A DNA stretch of 64,000 nucleotides from Ascidiimonas sp046199005 (GTDB lineage: Bacteria > Bacteroidota > Bacteroidia > Flavobacteriales > Flavobacteriaceae). The stretch's first letter is position 1, and the number at the start of each line of letters is the position of its first letter. The notes below the pieces were generated by a model that was not told the DNA's origin, ran no database searches, and saw only the letters and a list, made by a program, of their open reading frames with translations. The position numbers were made by a program, and so were the translations under genes. The stretch lies in NCBI GenBank assembly GCA_046199005.1, contig CP176050.1, positions 1,116,001-1,180,000 of the forward strand, given 5' to 3'. Of this stretch, positions 32,966 through 42,415 are shown piece after piece.

Positions 32966-34795
32966 TCAATTACAATCTTTGGCTAAATCGTTCCACCAAA
33001 ACTTTTTCAATAAGACGATACAAATAAGCAGAACACCTATTGAAATGTACATAGGAAAGAGGTCTCTAATGATCAAATACAAAGGAATAACTACTAAAAG
33101 CGTTTGCGCAATTACAGCAACCACTACATTAAACATATCTTTCTTAAAATTTGTGTTTTCCTGAAAGTCAGGAAAGCGTTTTTTAGTGATGGCTGCAATA
33201 GGTTTCCATATTCCCCAGGGGCGGGTTTTGTAATAGAAATTAATGAGTACCTCTTGATCTACTGCCGGAGCCGTAAAGGTCCCAAAAATGCATCCGGCAA
33301 TTGAGGTAACTAAAATGATGGGAAAATAATAGAGGTCAAGCGTATTTTCAAATATTAGAGGAAGTATCATTGCAGGAACGATACCACATACCATTCCCCA
33401 GAAATAACCTTCTCCGTTAAATCGCCACCAGTGCCATTTTAATAGGTTAGAGACTACATAGCTTCCCCATAGAGCAGATACGATCCATTGAAGAACAGAA
33501 TTCACATCCTGTACAAAAAAACCGAGTATGATACTAACGATAACGACCAGTATACCACTGGCGTAGTTCATAGATTTTATACGTTTATTTTCCGCATCAG
33601 GACGATAATGTTTAAGATAAATATCATTTACCAAATAGGCCTGAGCTGCATTCAGCGTTCCTGCGAAGGTAGACATGAAAGCCGCCAGTAAGCCTGCTAA
33701 TAATAGTCCGGTGAGCCCGACGGGGACGAACTCGCTGATCGCGGCGGGTAAAATGTTTTCAAAATCGATCATTCCCGCCCTTTGAAGATCCAGACGATCG
33801 TAAAATAGCAATCCTAGTAAGGCAAATCCACCGATCATCAGGTAGCGAATAGGCAAGAGCGCAATAGAAACAAACCCACTCATCTTAGCCGCTTCTACAG
33901 GAGATTTAGTGGAAAGTATCTTTTGCATATCGTAGTTGGGGGCCGGACCTGCCAGACTAACGAGAACTCCTTTAAATAGCATAAGCATAAAAAATATTCC
34001 AAAAAGCGAATAGCCATCAGATTTGATCTTAGCATTGACCTCCGTTATAATTCCGCTCCAGTCCAGATCAAGTGTCCACCCAAAAAACGGATTTCTCCAG
34101 TCATCTGGTACTATCAGAGTGTTGGTGTCAAGTGCCTGCCAGGCAATCACTGCAATGGCGATCGAAGAAACGGTCATTATGGTATACTGTAACACATCGG
34201 CCCACACAATACCACCCATTCCTCCCATAACGGAATAAAATACTGTGAATAATGTAAAAATGATCCCGTAAAAATGCGCTATATAAGCTTCCGGAATTGT
34301 AAAAGGTAAGTACGGACTAATGGTTTCATAAGGGATAAAAATCTCTACGAATTTACCAAGCCCGATAAAGCCGTAGGCTAAAAATCCGAGACAACTCAGG
34401 ATGGCGAATACGACCACTATGGTATGAGATAAATTACCGCCTTTGCCATTTCCAAATCTGAAAATGATCCATTCGGCCCCCGTGGTAACCCCCGATCTTC
34501 TCAGCCAGCCAGATAAGTAAACCATTAAAAATATCTGATTGAATACCGGCCAGAGCCAGGGAATCCAAATACTTTTAAGTCCGTAAACAAAGGTAAGTGT
34601 CACAAGCCACATGGTACCCGAGATGTCGAACATGCCCGAAGCGTTAGAAAGCCCGAGCATATACCAGGGTATCGATTTACCTCCCAGAAGATAATCATCC
34701 TTACTACGTTGCGCTCGTTTTCGCATAACCAGTCCGATAAGGATCGTCGCGAGTAAATAGCCTGTAATAATAATAATATCTGTTAAAGCTAACAT
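32966..34795 (-). CDS. Sodium:solute symporter (SSS family), likely manno-oligosaccharide uptake
   Basis: The 609-residue protein has about 14 hydrophobic helices and SSS signatures such as DYLLGGKSIPWYMLGLSNASG near the N-terminus, SGTMW, and the GLTGLLLAGLLAAFMSTFAGTLN stretch that lines the sodium site. Members next to GH130 genes carry beta-1,4-mannobiose or mannosylglucose across the inner membrane. The operon with the phosphorylase (7-bp gap) supports that. It is transcribed away from the AraC regulator, with 103 bp between their starts. Confidence 0.88.
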   Translation of the reverse strand: MLALTDIIIITGYLLATILIGLVMRKRAQRSKDDYLLGGKSIPWYMLGLSNASGMFDISGTMWLVTLTFVYGLKSIWIPWLWPVFNQIFLMVYLSGWLRRSGVTTGAEWIIFRFGNGKGGNLSHTIVVVFAILSCLGFLAYGFIGLGKFVEIFIPYETISPYLPFTIPEAYIAHFYGIIFTLFTVFYSVMGGMGGIVWADVLQYTIMTVSSIAIAVIAWQALDTNTLIVPDDWRNPFFGWTLDLDWSGIITEVNAKIKSDGYSLFGIFFMLMLFKGVLVSLAGPAPNYDMQKILSTKSPVEAAKMSGFVSIALLPIRYLMIGGFALLGLLFYDRLDLQRAGMIDFENILPAAISEFVPVGLTGLLLAGLLAAFMSTFAGTLNAAQAYLVNDIYLKHYRPDAENKRIKSMNYASGILVVIVSIILGFFVQDVNSVLQWIVSALWGSYVVSNLLKWHWWRFNGEGYFWGMVCGIVPAMILPLIFENTLDLYYFPIILVTSIAGCIFGTFTAPAVDQEVLINFYYKTRPWGIWKPIAAITKKRFPDFQENTNFKKDMFNVVVAVIAQTLLVVIPLYLIIRDLFPMYISIGVLLICIVLLKKFWWNDLAKDCN

Positions 34796-34898
34796 TGAAC
34801 TATCTAGAGTAAATCAATTCAAATCTAATTTTTTTGATTAATTTGTTATGGTCGTATTTTGTCAAAAAGTACTTCAATATTAACAACCTTACCAAATT

Positions 34899-35777
34899 GT
34901 GGATCTTTATAAAAATATACACAGAGAAATAACGCCACTCACGCCGAGTGATAGCTTTTTAGTTTTTGACCGAGTAAAGGATAAATTTGATTTTCCAATT
35001 CATTTTCACCCGGAGTACGAACTCAATTACATAGAAAATGCTAGCGGATTGCGAAGGGTAGTTGGAAATCACATCGAAGAAACAAAAAACCTCGAATTAG
35101 TACTTATAGGTCCTAATTTATATCATTCCTGGCAACAGCATAAATGTAATGCTCCCCAAATTCGTGAAATTACCATACAGTTTCACAATGATTTACTCTC
35201 GGAAAACATGTTGAACCGTAGTCTGTTTAAACCAGTGATGGAGATGTTGCAACGATCTGCGAAAGGTATCTTGTTTTCTCAAAGCGTCATTTTGAGAATG
35301 GCGCCCCGTATTAAAAAATTAACCAACTTAGAAGGAATGGAGTATTTCGTTGAGGCACTTTCCATTTTGTATGATCTGGCGATCTCAAAGGATCAACGGT
35401 TACTTTCTGAAGTAGATGGTTTTGAAGCTAATTTTGAGAATAGCGGCAGAATTCAGCAGGTATATAAATATATTCAGGAGGAATATGCCAGAAAGATCAC
35501 GCTAGCAGAGGTTGCAGAATTGGTAAATATGAGTACCGTTTCTTTCAATAGGTTTATCAAAAAGCGTACGGGCAAGACGCTTATTGAGTATGTAAACGAT
35601 GTACGCATGGGCTATGCCTCCCGAAGGTTGCTTGAAAAAGATCTCAATGTATCAGAAATTGCGTACACTTGCGGGTTTAACAGTTTGGGTAATTTTAATC
35701 GCTTATTCAAGCAAAAATATGGAGTTACACCTACCGAATACAGAGTAGCTTTTTCTGGAATTCGCAGAGTTCTTTAA
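34899..35777 (+). CDS. AraC-family transcriptional regulator of the mannan locus
   Basis: The 292-residue protein has an N-terminal cupin-type sensor domain (FPIHFHPEYELNYI near 29-42) and a C-terminal double helix-turn-helix of the AraC type (about 190-285, ending FNRLFKQKYGVTPTEYR). It starts at GTG 34899; no nearby ATG fits. The gene is divergent from the symporter-phosphorylase operon, so it probably senses the imported oligosaccharide and controls that promoter. The stop is only 2 bp from the stop of sua5. Confidence 0.88.
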   Translation: MDLYKNIHREITPLTPSDSFLVFDRVKDKFDFPIHFHPEYELNYIENASGLRRVVGNHIEETKNLELVLIGPNLYHSWQQHKCNAPQIREITIQFHNDLLSENMLNRSLFKPVMEMLQRSAKGILFSQSVILRMAPRIKKLTNLEGMEYFVEALSILYDLAISKDQRLLSEVDGFEANFENSGRIQQVYKYIQEEYARKITLAEVAELVNMSTVSFNRFIKKRTGKTLIEYVNDVRMGYASRRLLEKDLNVSEIAYTCGFNSLGNFNRLFKQKYGVTPTEYRVAFSGIRRVL

Positions 35778-35779
35778 GG

Positions 35780-36748
35780 TTATTTAACCGAAGCAGCTCT
35801 TCGTAATCTATCATTGATAGCGATTCCCACACCTTCATCCGGAACCGTTTCTATGATCATTAAGTCTACTGATAACTGATCCATTTCATGCATCTTTTCA
35901 TAGAGATTACGCGCAACTTCTTCAAACTCTCCGGTTGATGACAGGATGAATTCTTTGAACACAGGGAGTTCACTCTTACCGGGTAAGCTTCGAATAATTC
36001 CTAGTTTTTTATCGGAATGTAATTTGATCGCTGCCGATAAATGGTCAGTGATGAGGGTTGGCGTTTTTGGAGCATAATGTTTCGAAAGCATGCCCGGGGC
36101 TTCTACTTTTTTACCTTCTGAATCTAAGATTTTCGGTAGCCTCTTAATACACTTTTTGATGGCTTCCGGGGTAATCGTACCCATTCTGTAGATCACGGGA
36201 TCGTTTGTTTCGTTCCATCCTAAAATAGTCGATTCAATACCACGCGAACAGGGCCCGCCATCCAGGATTAAAGGTATTTGCTGCCCTAGCTGATTCTCTA
36301 CATGCAAAGGTAAAGTAGGACTTATATATCCTGACGGATTAGCACTTGGAGCAGCAATAGGTGCGTTTAGTTTTTCAAGTAACTTAAGAGTTAAAGTATG
36401 ATCGGGTACACGAATAGCTACCCTTCCTGATCCTGCCGTCACTATATCCGGAACCAAATCTGATTTTTCAAGTAACAATGTAAGTGGTCCGGGCCAAAAA
36501 GTTTCACTTAATTTAAGAACATCCTGAGAAGGCTTTTTTATATAAGGGAGGGCTGCTTCGAGGTTAGGAAAATGAAGAATTAACGGATTGCTAGCCGGAC
36601 GATTTTTCACCTTGAAAATCTGTGATACTGCTTCCGGAAGCGTTGCTTTGGCGGCAAGCCCATAAACAGTTTCTGTTGGGATCGCTACCAATTTACCTTC
36701 ATTGAGGGCAGCAACTGCCTTTTCTATATCTTGTGTTTGTATAGCCAT
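35780..36748 (-). CDS. sua5: L-threonylcarbamoyladenylate synthase, Sua5 type
   Basis: The 322-residue enzyme makes threonylcarbamoyl-AMP for the universal t6A37 tRNA modification. The N-terminal YrdC domain holds the KxR/SxN set (PTETVYGLAAKA, KVKNRPASNPLILH, APSANPSGYISPT) and a C-terminal Sua5 domain follows a linker with APGMLSKHYAPKTP near residue 220, which marks the longer Sua5 form rather than TsaC. The gene is monocistronic, with an exact -7 box at 36769-36776. Confidence 0.93.
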   Translation of the reverse strand: MAIQTQDIEKAVAALNEGKLVAIPTETVYGLAAKATLPEAVSQIFKVKNRPASNPLILHFPNLEAALPYIKKPSQDVLKLSETFWPGPLTLLLEKSDLVPDIVTAGSGRVAIRVPDHTLTLKLLEKLNAPIAAPSANPSGYISPTLPLHVENQLGQQIPLILDGGPCSRGIESTILGWNETNDPVIYRMGTITPEAIKKCIKRLPKILDSEGKKVEAPGMLSKHYAPKTPTLITDHLSAAIKLHSDKKLGIIRSLPGKSELPVFKEFILSSTGEFEEVARNLYEKMHEMDQLSVDLMIIETVPDEGVGIAINDRLRRAASVK

Positions 36749-36768
36749 ACCTTGTAAAACGGACGTGC

Positions 36769-36776
36769 AAAATTAC
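36769..36776 (-). promoter_or_regulatory. Flavobacterial -7 box of sua5
   Basis: The minus strand reads TAATTTTG, an exact TAnnTTTG match, 21 bp before the sua5 ATG. Confidence 0.5.
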
Positions 36777-36805
36777 AAACTTATTTTAAGCTTTAAACTT
36801 TTTAA

Positions 36806-37408
36806 TTATTCTTCATCTAACTCCGCCAACAATGCATCGGTACCTTTGATCACATTTCGATAGCATTTTAACACCCACCTTGTAAACAGAATAATAAAAA
36901 TAATCGCAATGGGCATGGTCCATAACAATTTTTCATAATTAAACTGTGACAGATCTTTATTTGAAAACAATTTCAGACAAACCGGTATCATGGCAAACAT
37001 CAGGATAAAACTGAGATACACACTGAGTTGTTGCACAAATTTCAGCTGTTTTTTGCCCCTGTTATATTTGATCAATGTTTCTTTGTAATTGTGCACAGCA
37101 GGTGAAATATTGTATATGTTTCGAAGCGATCGGAATGACAGAAGCGGAAGCACTATGAGAATCAGTAAAGTGACAACGGCCGATACGATGAGGTACCATG
37201 AATCCATTTTATTTATATTAAAAATGATATAAAGTGCCGATGCTCCACAAACGATGCCGCCTATAATTTCAGGAATAACAATCTTATTCATTCGGTTTCT
37301 ATATTCGATTTTCGTCATTTTTTCAACCATTTGAGTAGTTATTTTTTTTTGTTTCTGCAGTTCTTGAGACATTTCTGTCCAAACTTCTTTCATTTCATCT
37401 AAATCCAT
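36806..37408 (-). CDS. Membrane protein coupled to an ECF sigma factor
   Basis: The 200-residue protein has an N-terminal cytoplasmic helix (about 1-40, DLDEMKEVWTEMSQELQ) and four membrane segments arranged as two hairpins (about 45-68, 72-92, 126-146 and 155-178). The first ATG overlaps the stop of the sigma factor gene as TAATG, so both are made together. Membrane partners encoded just after ECF sigma genes usually act as anti-sigma factors; the N-terminal helix could hold the sigma factor, but no zinc-finger anti-sigma motif is present. Confidence 0.7.
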   Translation of the reverse strand: MDLDEMKEVWTEMSQELQKQKKITTQMVEKMTKIEYRNRMNKIVIPEIIGGIVCGASALYIIFNINKMDSWYLIVSAVVTLLILIVLPLLSFRSLRNIYNISPAVHNYKETLIKYNRGKKQLKFVQQLSVYLSFILMFAMIPVCLKLFSNKDLSQFNYEKLLWTMPIAIIFIILFTRWVLKCYRNVIKGTDALLAELDEE

Positions 37409-37902
37409 TAGTGTGTTGTTTTGGTGATATTGGATTTTAATTTTTGTTTGATCCGCGATAGGCGTGTACCTACATTGCTGGGTGAAATACCTGAGATACC
37501 AGCAATTTCCTGATAACTCTTTCCTTCCAGGAGTAATAAAACCAGTCCTTTCTCAAGATCATTCAGCTTTCGTATTTGCGCATACATTACATTAAGCCGG
37601 TCTTCCATCACAGGGTCTGGAGCGTCATACGCCAGAAAATCAAGTTGATCTGTCGCTACCTTTTGTCCGTTTCTTTTCTCCTTTTTTAGATGAGTAATAG
37701 CTGTGTTGAGCGCAACCCGATACATCCAAGTGCTAAACTTCGATTCCTTCCGGAAAGAATCAAAGTATTTCCATAGCTGATATACAATATCCTGATAAAG
37801 ATCCTGTTGGTCTGCCTTATGGTCTGTATAAACCGAGGTGATCTTAAAAATGATTCCCTCATGTTCTTTGATGAGTTTTACAAATTCATCTTTTATACGC
37901 AT
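37408..37902 (-). CDS. ECF-type RNA polymerase sigma factor
   Basis: The 164-residue protein has sigma region 2 (DQQDLYQDIVYQLWKYFDSF and STWMYRVALNTAITHLKK) and a region 4 helix-turn-helix (LLEGKSYQEIAGISGISPSNVGTRLSRIKQKLK). It lacks regions 1 and 3, typical of extracytoplasmic-function sigma factors. Its stop is coupled with the start of the membrane protein. The regulated genes cannot be named. Confidence 0.9.
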   Translation of the reverse strand: MRIKDEFVKLIKEHEGIIFKITSVYTDHKADQQDLYQDIVYQLWKYFDSFRKESKFSTWMYRVALNTAITHLKKEKRNGQKVATDQLDFLAYDAPDPVMEDRLNVMYAQIRKLNDLEKGLVLLLLEGKSYQEIAGISGISPSNVGTRLSRIKQKLKSNITKTTH

Positions 37903-38046
37903 ACAAAACTTACTTTCTTAATAAGTATAGCTATTCCTTAAAAAATCACAAACTTTTTTAGTTTTCTTTTTAGACCTCTTAAAAAGTATAGCACAACTAA
38001 GAGCGTTTTTTGTAAATAATCAGAATGAATTTAAATGAAGAAAATA

Positions 38047-38391
38047 CTATGCTGAACTTATTTTACTTTCTTGCATTTGACCTTCTCTTTGATAAAGAAA
38101 AAGGGGAAATGCACCTGCCAGTCCAAAAAGTAGTGTACAAAGCCAGACAAGCCAGACTTTAGTAATTGAATACCGCTTTGATTCGCGATAGCTCCAGATA
38201 AAAAAAATGATCACTGCAAATAACAGGTCTATTGAAAAAATACTCGAAATTCTGTTCGCAAACATGGCTTCAATCGTTTTTAAGGGATGTGTCCACAACA
38301 TGATATTACCGGTTTCAATACTTTCGATAACGACAAGAATATTAGGAATCATGAATCCGATAAAAGCCAGAAAGAGATAGATTTTTTTCAT
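38047..38391 (-). CDS. DUF2834-like small membrane protein
   Basis: The 114-residue protein has three hydrophobic segments and the arrangement of DUF2834 proteins: a helix at the N-terminus, the SIDLLFAVIIFFIW segment followed by YRESKRYSI, and a third helix that ends in FPLFLYQRE. These are inner-membrane proteins of unknown function. No operon partner is evident; the S41 lipoprotein gene starts far enough away to have its own promoter. Confidence 0.62.
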   Translation of the reverse strand: MKKIYLFLAFIGFMIPNILVVIESIETGNIMLWTHPLKTIEAMFANRISSIFSIDLLFAVIIFFIWSYRESKRYSITKVWLVWLCTLLFGLAGAFPLFLYQREGQMQESKISSA

Positions 38392-38454
38392 GGTTCAATA
38401 TATTAGAAGCCTCTTATTTCTCTTTATTAGATGCAAAAACGGATACAAATGTTA

Positions 38455-39891
38455 CTATTTGTGATTGATTTTTTCTAAGATTTCTAAAACATTCTTGTGA
38501 TCGGCTTCTGGATTATTCGCGATCTGCCTAAAAAATGTTTGTCGGTCTTCAGGATAGTTCATCTCATAATCAGGAGGAATTCCTATTGATTCATAACAAT
38601 TACCTGAAATATCTGTGTAAATTTCGTTGGATACAGAGAAATACCAGCCATTCGGCAATCGCTTTTCCAACGCATCTGAAAGTGCTCCTGCGGTTGAGCT
38701 ACCTATTCGTATCACATTCGGCATCGACAAACTTGCCAAGGCTAAAAAATCGGTAGCACTGCCGGATTGTCGGGAAGTAAGGAGGTAAACAGGTTTTAAA
38801 TAGGGGTTTTCAGATGATGCTAAATATATCGGTATCAAAGGAGTGAACCCTTCTGAAGCCACCGCTTTCTTGAAGGCAACTTTTTTTCTTTTTGGATTGA
38901 ATCGTTTCAGGACCTCAAGGCTTACTACATCTTGACCGCCCCCGTTAAAGCGTACATCAATAATGAGATAATGGGTGTCTTTAAGGTCGTTCATGACCGT
39001 GTCTAAAATACGAGCCGCTCCTTGTCTTTCTTTTTCAATGTATGCACCTTCATTCATATTTGAGAATGCGGCCACGTATGCATCAATAAACCCATTTGCT
39101 TTTCTAATGGAATCTGATATTTTCAGATCTGCATATAACCACATGGTTTTTATCATAAGATAACCTCCGCCATCAGCGGTCTTTCCCCATTGCATAAGAC
39201 CCGTACCCCTGGTAAGGTCTTCATCAATAAAATGGGTAGCCGCTATTTGACTAATTTCAAAATCGCCGTACTCTTTGAGATTTGAAGGTACAATGTTGGT
39301 AGCGGTTTTTTGAATTTGGGCTTCTGCTGCTGCTTTGGTTTCTTCTTCTGCCTCAATGTATCCGTGATTGTCCTTTAGGGTAGTTATGATATCTTTCATG
39401 ACTATGTAAAGGTCGACATCGGAAGTATTCGAATTGATTTTTGATTTAGATACCTGATAAAGGCTATCCCAATCGATACGATTTCTTTTAAAGTAAGCAA
39501 AGTGATCGTCCAGCGTTTCAGCAAATACTTCAAAATTATGAACAGGATCTTTTCTTTGTTCTTCTGTCATGGTATCAGCGCAGATTGAAGGAAGTCCGTC
39601 TGATCTTACAAAGTGATACAATCCGGTACCCTTCTTTAGGAACAAAGTATCATTTTTAAAAAGTAATCGATCCTTGAAATTAGAAAGATGGCCATGGTGA
39701 ACAGGCAGACAAGAAATGGAGGTTTCATCAAAAAGCTTATACTGTTCTCCTTCAATTTGAAGAATTCTTCCGTAACCCACAGATTTCCATGAACCGTCCA
39801 GAGATTTGTTTTCTGGCGCGTTCTGGTTTCGACAACTAAAAAAGACTAAAATTGATAAATAGAAAATACCGTACAAATGCTTTCTTTTCAT
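38455..39891 (-). CDS. S41-family peptidase lipoprotein
   Basis: The 478-residue protein carries a lipoprotein signal (LVFFSC, Cys20), an N-terminal beta-rich domain opening SLDGSWKSVGYG, and a C-terminal S41 (tail-specific protease) domain: RFNGGGQDVV near 315, the catalytic Ser in LTSRQSGSATDF near 375 and a conserved STAGALSDA after it. No PDZ domain is clear. Such lipoproteins face the periplasm or the outside; the substrate is unknown. The gene is on its own. Confidence 0.82.
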   Translation of the reverse strand: MKRKHLYGIFYLSILVFFSCRNQNAPENKSLDGSWKSVGYGRILQIEGEQYKLFDETSISCLPVHHGHLSNFKDRLLFKNDTLFLKKGTGLYHFVRSDGLPSICADTMTEEQRKDPVHNFEVFAETLDDHFAYFKRNRIDWDSLYQVSKSKINSNTSDVDLYIVMKDIITTLKDNHGYIEAEEETKAAAEAQIQKTATNIVPSNLKEYGDFEISQIAATHFIDEDLTRGTGLMQWGKTADGGGYLMIKTMWLYADLKISDSIRKANGFIDAYVAAFSNMNEGAYIEKERQGAARILDTVMNDLKDTHYLIIDVRFNGGGQDVVSLEVLKRFNPKRKKVAFKKAVASEGFTPLIPIYLASSENPYLKPVYLLTSRQSGSATDFLALASLSMPNVIRIGSSTAGALSDALEKRLPNGWYFSVSNEIYTDISGNCYESIGIPPDYEMNYPEDRQTFFRQIANNPEADHKNVLEILEKINHK

Positions 39892-40014
39892 CTTTTAACT
39901 GTTTAAACTTAAAGAATACCTTTCTTTAGTTTTGTTACAGTGGTTAAAAGACAGAAACATATTTGTTAGGTCTTCCGTACCAAAAAATGAGTACGATCTA
40001 TAAATTTAGGACGC

Positions 40015-40386
40015 TTAAATGTGCTGATCGATTAAGATTTGATTTCCATCAGGATCGGTCAACATAATGCTTTCAGGTCCCGACGAAGTATCCCCGGTTT
40101 CTTTTGCCAGCGAAATGTCTTTGTCTTTTAACGAAGCTTCAATTACTCTTACATCATCAAAAGAAGACAGAACCTGGGCATTTTGATCCCAACCGGGATT
40201 AAAAGTTAGAATATTACCTTCAAACATCCCTTGAAACAATCCGATCAAGGTAGCCTCATTTTTCATAATTAAATAGTTCATTTCGGGACCACCGGCAAAA
40301 ACGGCAAATCCGAGTTTCTCATAAAATTCTTTTGATGTTTGAAGGTCTTTCACGTTTAGGCTTATCGAAAATGCTCCTAGTTTCAT
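40015..40386 (-). CDS. VOC (glyoxalase/bleomycin-resistance) family protein
   Basis: The 123-residue protein has the paired beta-alpha-beta-beta-beta fold of the VOC superfamily: FSISLNVKDLQTSKEFYEKLGF at the start and ESIMLTDPDGNQILIDQH at the end. Members bind a metal and catalyse isomerisation, dioxygenation or resistance reactions; the substrate cannot be inferred. The ATG at 40386 is chosen over the longer frame because the first strand begins directly after it. Confidence 0.82.
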   Translation of the reverse strand: MKLGAFSISLNVKDLQTSKEFYEKLGFAVFAGGPEMNYLIMKNEATLIGLFQGMFEGNILTFNPGWDQNAQVLSSFDDVRVIEASLKDKDISLAKETGDTSSGPESIMLTDPDGNQILIDQHI

Positions 40387-40437
40387 ATGTACGGTTAGTG
40401 TTTGGTTAGTTATTCTTGAAAACAATTGTAAGTTTAA

Positions 40438-40632
40438 TCACTTCTCAAAATACAAGTAAATATAAACAGCGGCACCAAAATTGGTTGCATCTGTAGAAAC
40501 CAGCCGGTATCCCTCAGCGGCATACTTATCTAATTTTTCCTGAATGTCTTTTTTTGAATTTTTAGCGATATGCTTGCTGTCTAAAGTTATTTTACTGTAG
40601 TAAATCAATGTCTCCACTTTGTAGTCTTTCAT
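40438..40632 (-). CDS. DUF4177-like small protein
   Basis: The 64-residue protein resembles DUF4177: MKDYKVETLIYYSK, a central helix KKDIQEKLDKYAAEGYRLVSTD, and a final strand YIYLYFEK. The AEGYRLVS turn is the most typical part. No function is known. It lies 51 bp upstream of the VOC gene on the same strand and may be cotranscribed. Confidence 0.6.
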   Translation of the reverse strand: MKDYKVETLIYYSKITLDSKHIAKNSKKDIQEKLDKYAAEGYRLVSTDATNFGAAVYIYLYFEK

Positions 40633-40804
40633 TCTGAAATTTTTTAGATTGTTAAAAGTTGTTCTAGAAATTTGATACGGAAATATAATAAAAAGAGGAG
40701 AATAACCTTGATAATTAAATACTTGCTATGTATTATAAATCTATCTTTTGAAGGCATGGAGATATTTTTTTAAGACTTATACATAATTGTTTTTGAATAA
40801 GTTA

Positions 40805-41122
40805 TTAGGTAATTGGTGAAAATTCAGAAAACAAATTTGCAGCTTCCGGAATCTGAGCAACAGGTAAATATTCGCAAACCTCGGCATATGCTTTCCACAT
40901 TGTTAACACTTTTGGGTGCGAATGAGCCTTCTCCATGGCCATTTTTGATTTCCAACCGAAAACTTCTATAATCGTGCCGTCTTCCGCTTCCATGAGAATC
41001 GGCTTTCTTTCGGAAACCAATCCCAGAGTATTTAATGTATCCCAATGCTCTTCAGCCAGTGATTTTAGTTCATTGTTTTTTCCTTTATGCGGTTTGTACG
41101 CAACGATCACAATTCTTTCCAT
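40805..41122 (-). CDS. Small ABM-like (dimeric alpha-beta barrel) protein
   Basis: The 105-residue protein begins with a strand, MERIVIVAYKPHKGK, has a helix (ELKSLAEEHWDTLNTLGL) and a second beta-alpha unit (IIEVFGWKSKMAMEKAHSHP), which fits the ferredoxin-like dimeric barrel of antibiotic-biosynthesis monooxygenase-like proteins. The start at 41122 follows the fold; the longer frame adds 17 residues without match. No catalytic residue can be assigned. It lies downstream of another VOC gene on the same strand. Confidence 0.6.
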   Translation of the reverse strand: MERIVIVAYKPHKGKNNELKSLAEEHWDTLNTLGLVSERKPILMEAEDGTIIEVFGWKSKMAMEKAHSHPKVLTMWKAYAEVCEYLPVAQIPEAANLFSEFSPIT

Positions 41123-41186
41123 GCGAATAGTTTTTATTATTTCTTTTAGAGCATTACTCTTCTGCAGAGGCAATTAAGCTTTCGAT

Positions 41187-41540
41187 CTATGCTTTTGGGG
41201 TTATAAGACCTACTGTATTTCCAGCGATATCTTCAAACCAGGCAAATTTTCTGCCATCTGGAAGTGTAATTGGAGACACCAATACTTTCCCACCATGATG
41301 TTCAACCGATTTCAGATCTGTTTCCAGTTCGTTAGTTTCAATATAAATAGTAATGTACTTTTGAGGATCATCAGGTCCTAGTTTATTGAAGTGACCTGAT
41401 AGGGTGTCTTTTTGTTCGGTAATAATACTGGCCGAATTACCTTGTTGTACAACATTCCAATTAAAAATTTTTTTATAGAAGTCTGCTGTTTCAGCAATAT
41501 TGCTGCAACCTATTTCAAAGTGCACTACTGCTTTCTTCAT
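41187..41540 (-). CDS. VOC family protein, second copy
   Basis: The 117-residue protein shows HFEIGCSNIAETADFYKKIFNW at the start, a VOC first module, and closes with PDGRKFAWFEDIAGNTVGLI, the second. The family is the same as the gene at 40015, but sequence identity is low, so they are not a recent duplication. The FNW and FEDIAGN patterns are usual in flavobacterial stress-linked VOC proteins of unknown substrate. Confidence 0.82.
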   Translation of the reverse strand: MKKAVVHFEIGCSNIAETADFYKKIFNWNVVQQGNSASIITEQKDTLSGHFNKLGPDDPQKYITIYIETNELETDLKSVEHHGGKVLVSPITLPDGRKFAWFEDIAGNTVGLITPKA

Positions 41541-41605
41541 TTGTTTATGATTAAGTTGATCGTTTTTAAAAATAGGTTAAGCGGAGGTTATGTAATGGGA
41601 TTTAC

Positions 41606-42241
41606 TTATAAATTGAATTCGGTGATTCCTTCACCAGTATCAAAAATATGAGGGTAATGGGTTTTGATATTGTTTTTCATAAAAGCAATCGGAACATCTT
41701 CAAAATGACCGTAGTCTTCTGTATATTCCATGAATTTATTTCCGATGCTATTGTACGCCTGTAGAAAAGAATGGTTCTTACCATCAAATTCCAAAGGAGT
41801 TACCTGAAATTTCTCGCATAGTTCTTTATTAAAAGCCGGGGACATTTTTAACCATTTGCCTCCCAAAAAAGCATTCACCATACCATGTGGTGTAAGTTCG
41901 TTTGACCCGAATTTTTCGATGAGCCTCTCAACTGCTATGTGATTTTTTACCTTACCCAAATGTAATCTGGCAGGAATATTCAATCCACGAAGGCAGGCAA
42001 TTAGCAAAACAGATTTTTCTACACAATTTCCCGAGTTTTTTTGAGCAATAACAGAAGCTCTAAAATTCTCTTTGGAAAGGCTTATTGTGTAGGGATCATA
42101 TTTCCATCCATCTCTAATCTTTAAATAACAAGCAATAGCCTTTTCCTGAGGACTGATAGTTTTATCCTTTAACTCCGCAATCAGGTTTTGAATAATATTC
42201 GTTTCAAAATCGAAAAAGTAAGAGGATGTGAGGTAACTCAT
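41606..42241 (-). CDS. Transglutaminase-like domain protein
   Basis: The 211-residue protein has the transglutaminase-like (Cys-His-Asp) fold: the nucleophile in SGNCVEKSVLLIACLRGLNI, the His in PHGMVNAFLGGKWLKMSP and the Asp/Asn region directly behind it. It has no signal peptide, so it is probably cytoplasmic. Bacterial members act as peptidases or acyl-transferases on peptides; the target is unknown. Confidence 0.78.
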   Translation of the reverse strand: MSYLTSSYFFDFETNIIQNLIAELKDKTISPQEKAIACYLKIRDGWKYDPYTISLSKENFRASVIAQKNSGNCVEKSVLLIACLRGLNIPARLHLGKVKNHIAVERLIEKFGSNELTPHGMVNAFLGGKWLKMSPAFNKELCEKFQVTPLEFDGKNHSFLQAYNSIGNKFMEYTEDYGHFEDVPIAFMKNNIKTHYPHIFDTGEGITEFNL

Positions 42242-42415
42242 AATTATTGTTATTCAACTTACCATTATTATAGTATGGTAGAGGGTTCACCGTTAAAAAT
42301 AATGATAATTTTATTGATCCTTTAGGTAATCAAATAGGATCTTTACGATTGTATATGCTTTCATTCTTTTATGAACTGAATAAGTGATCTTAGGCTGATT
42401 TAATATGAGAAAGTA

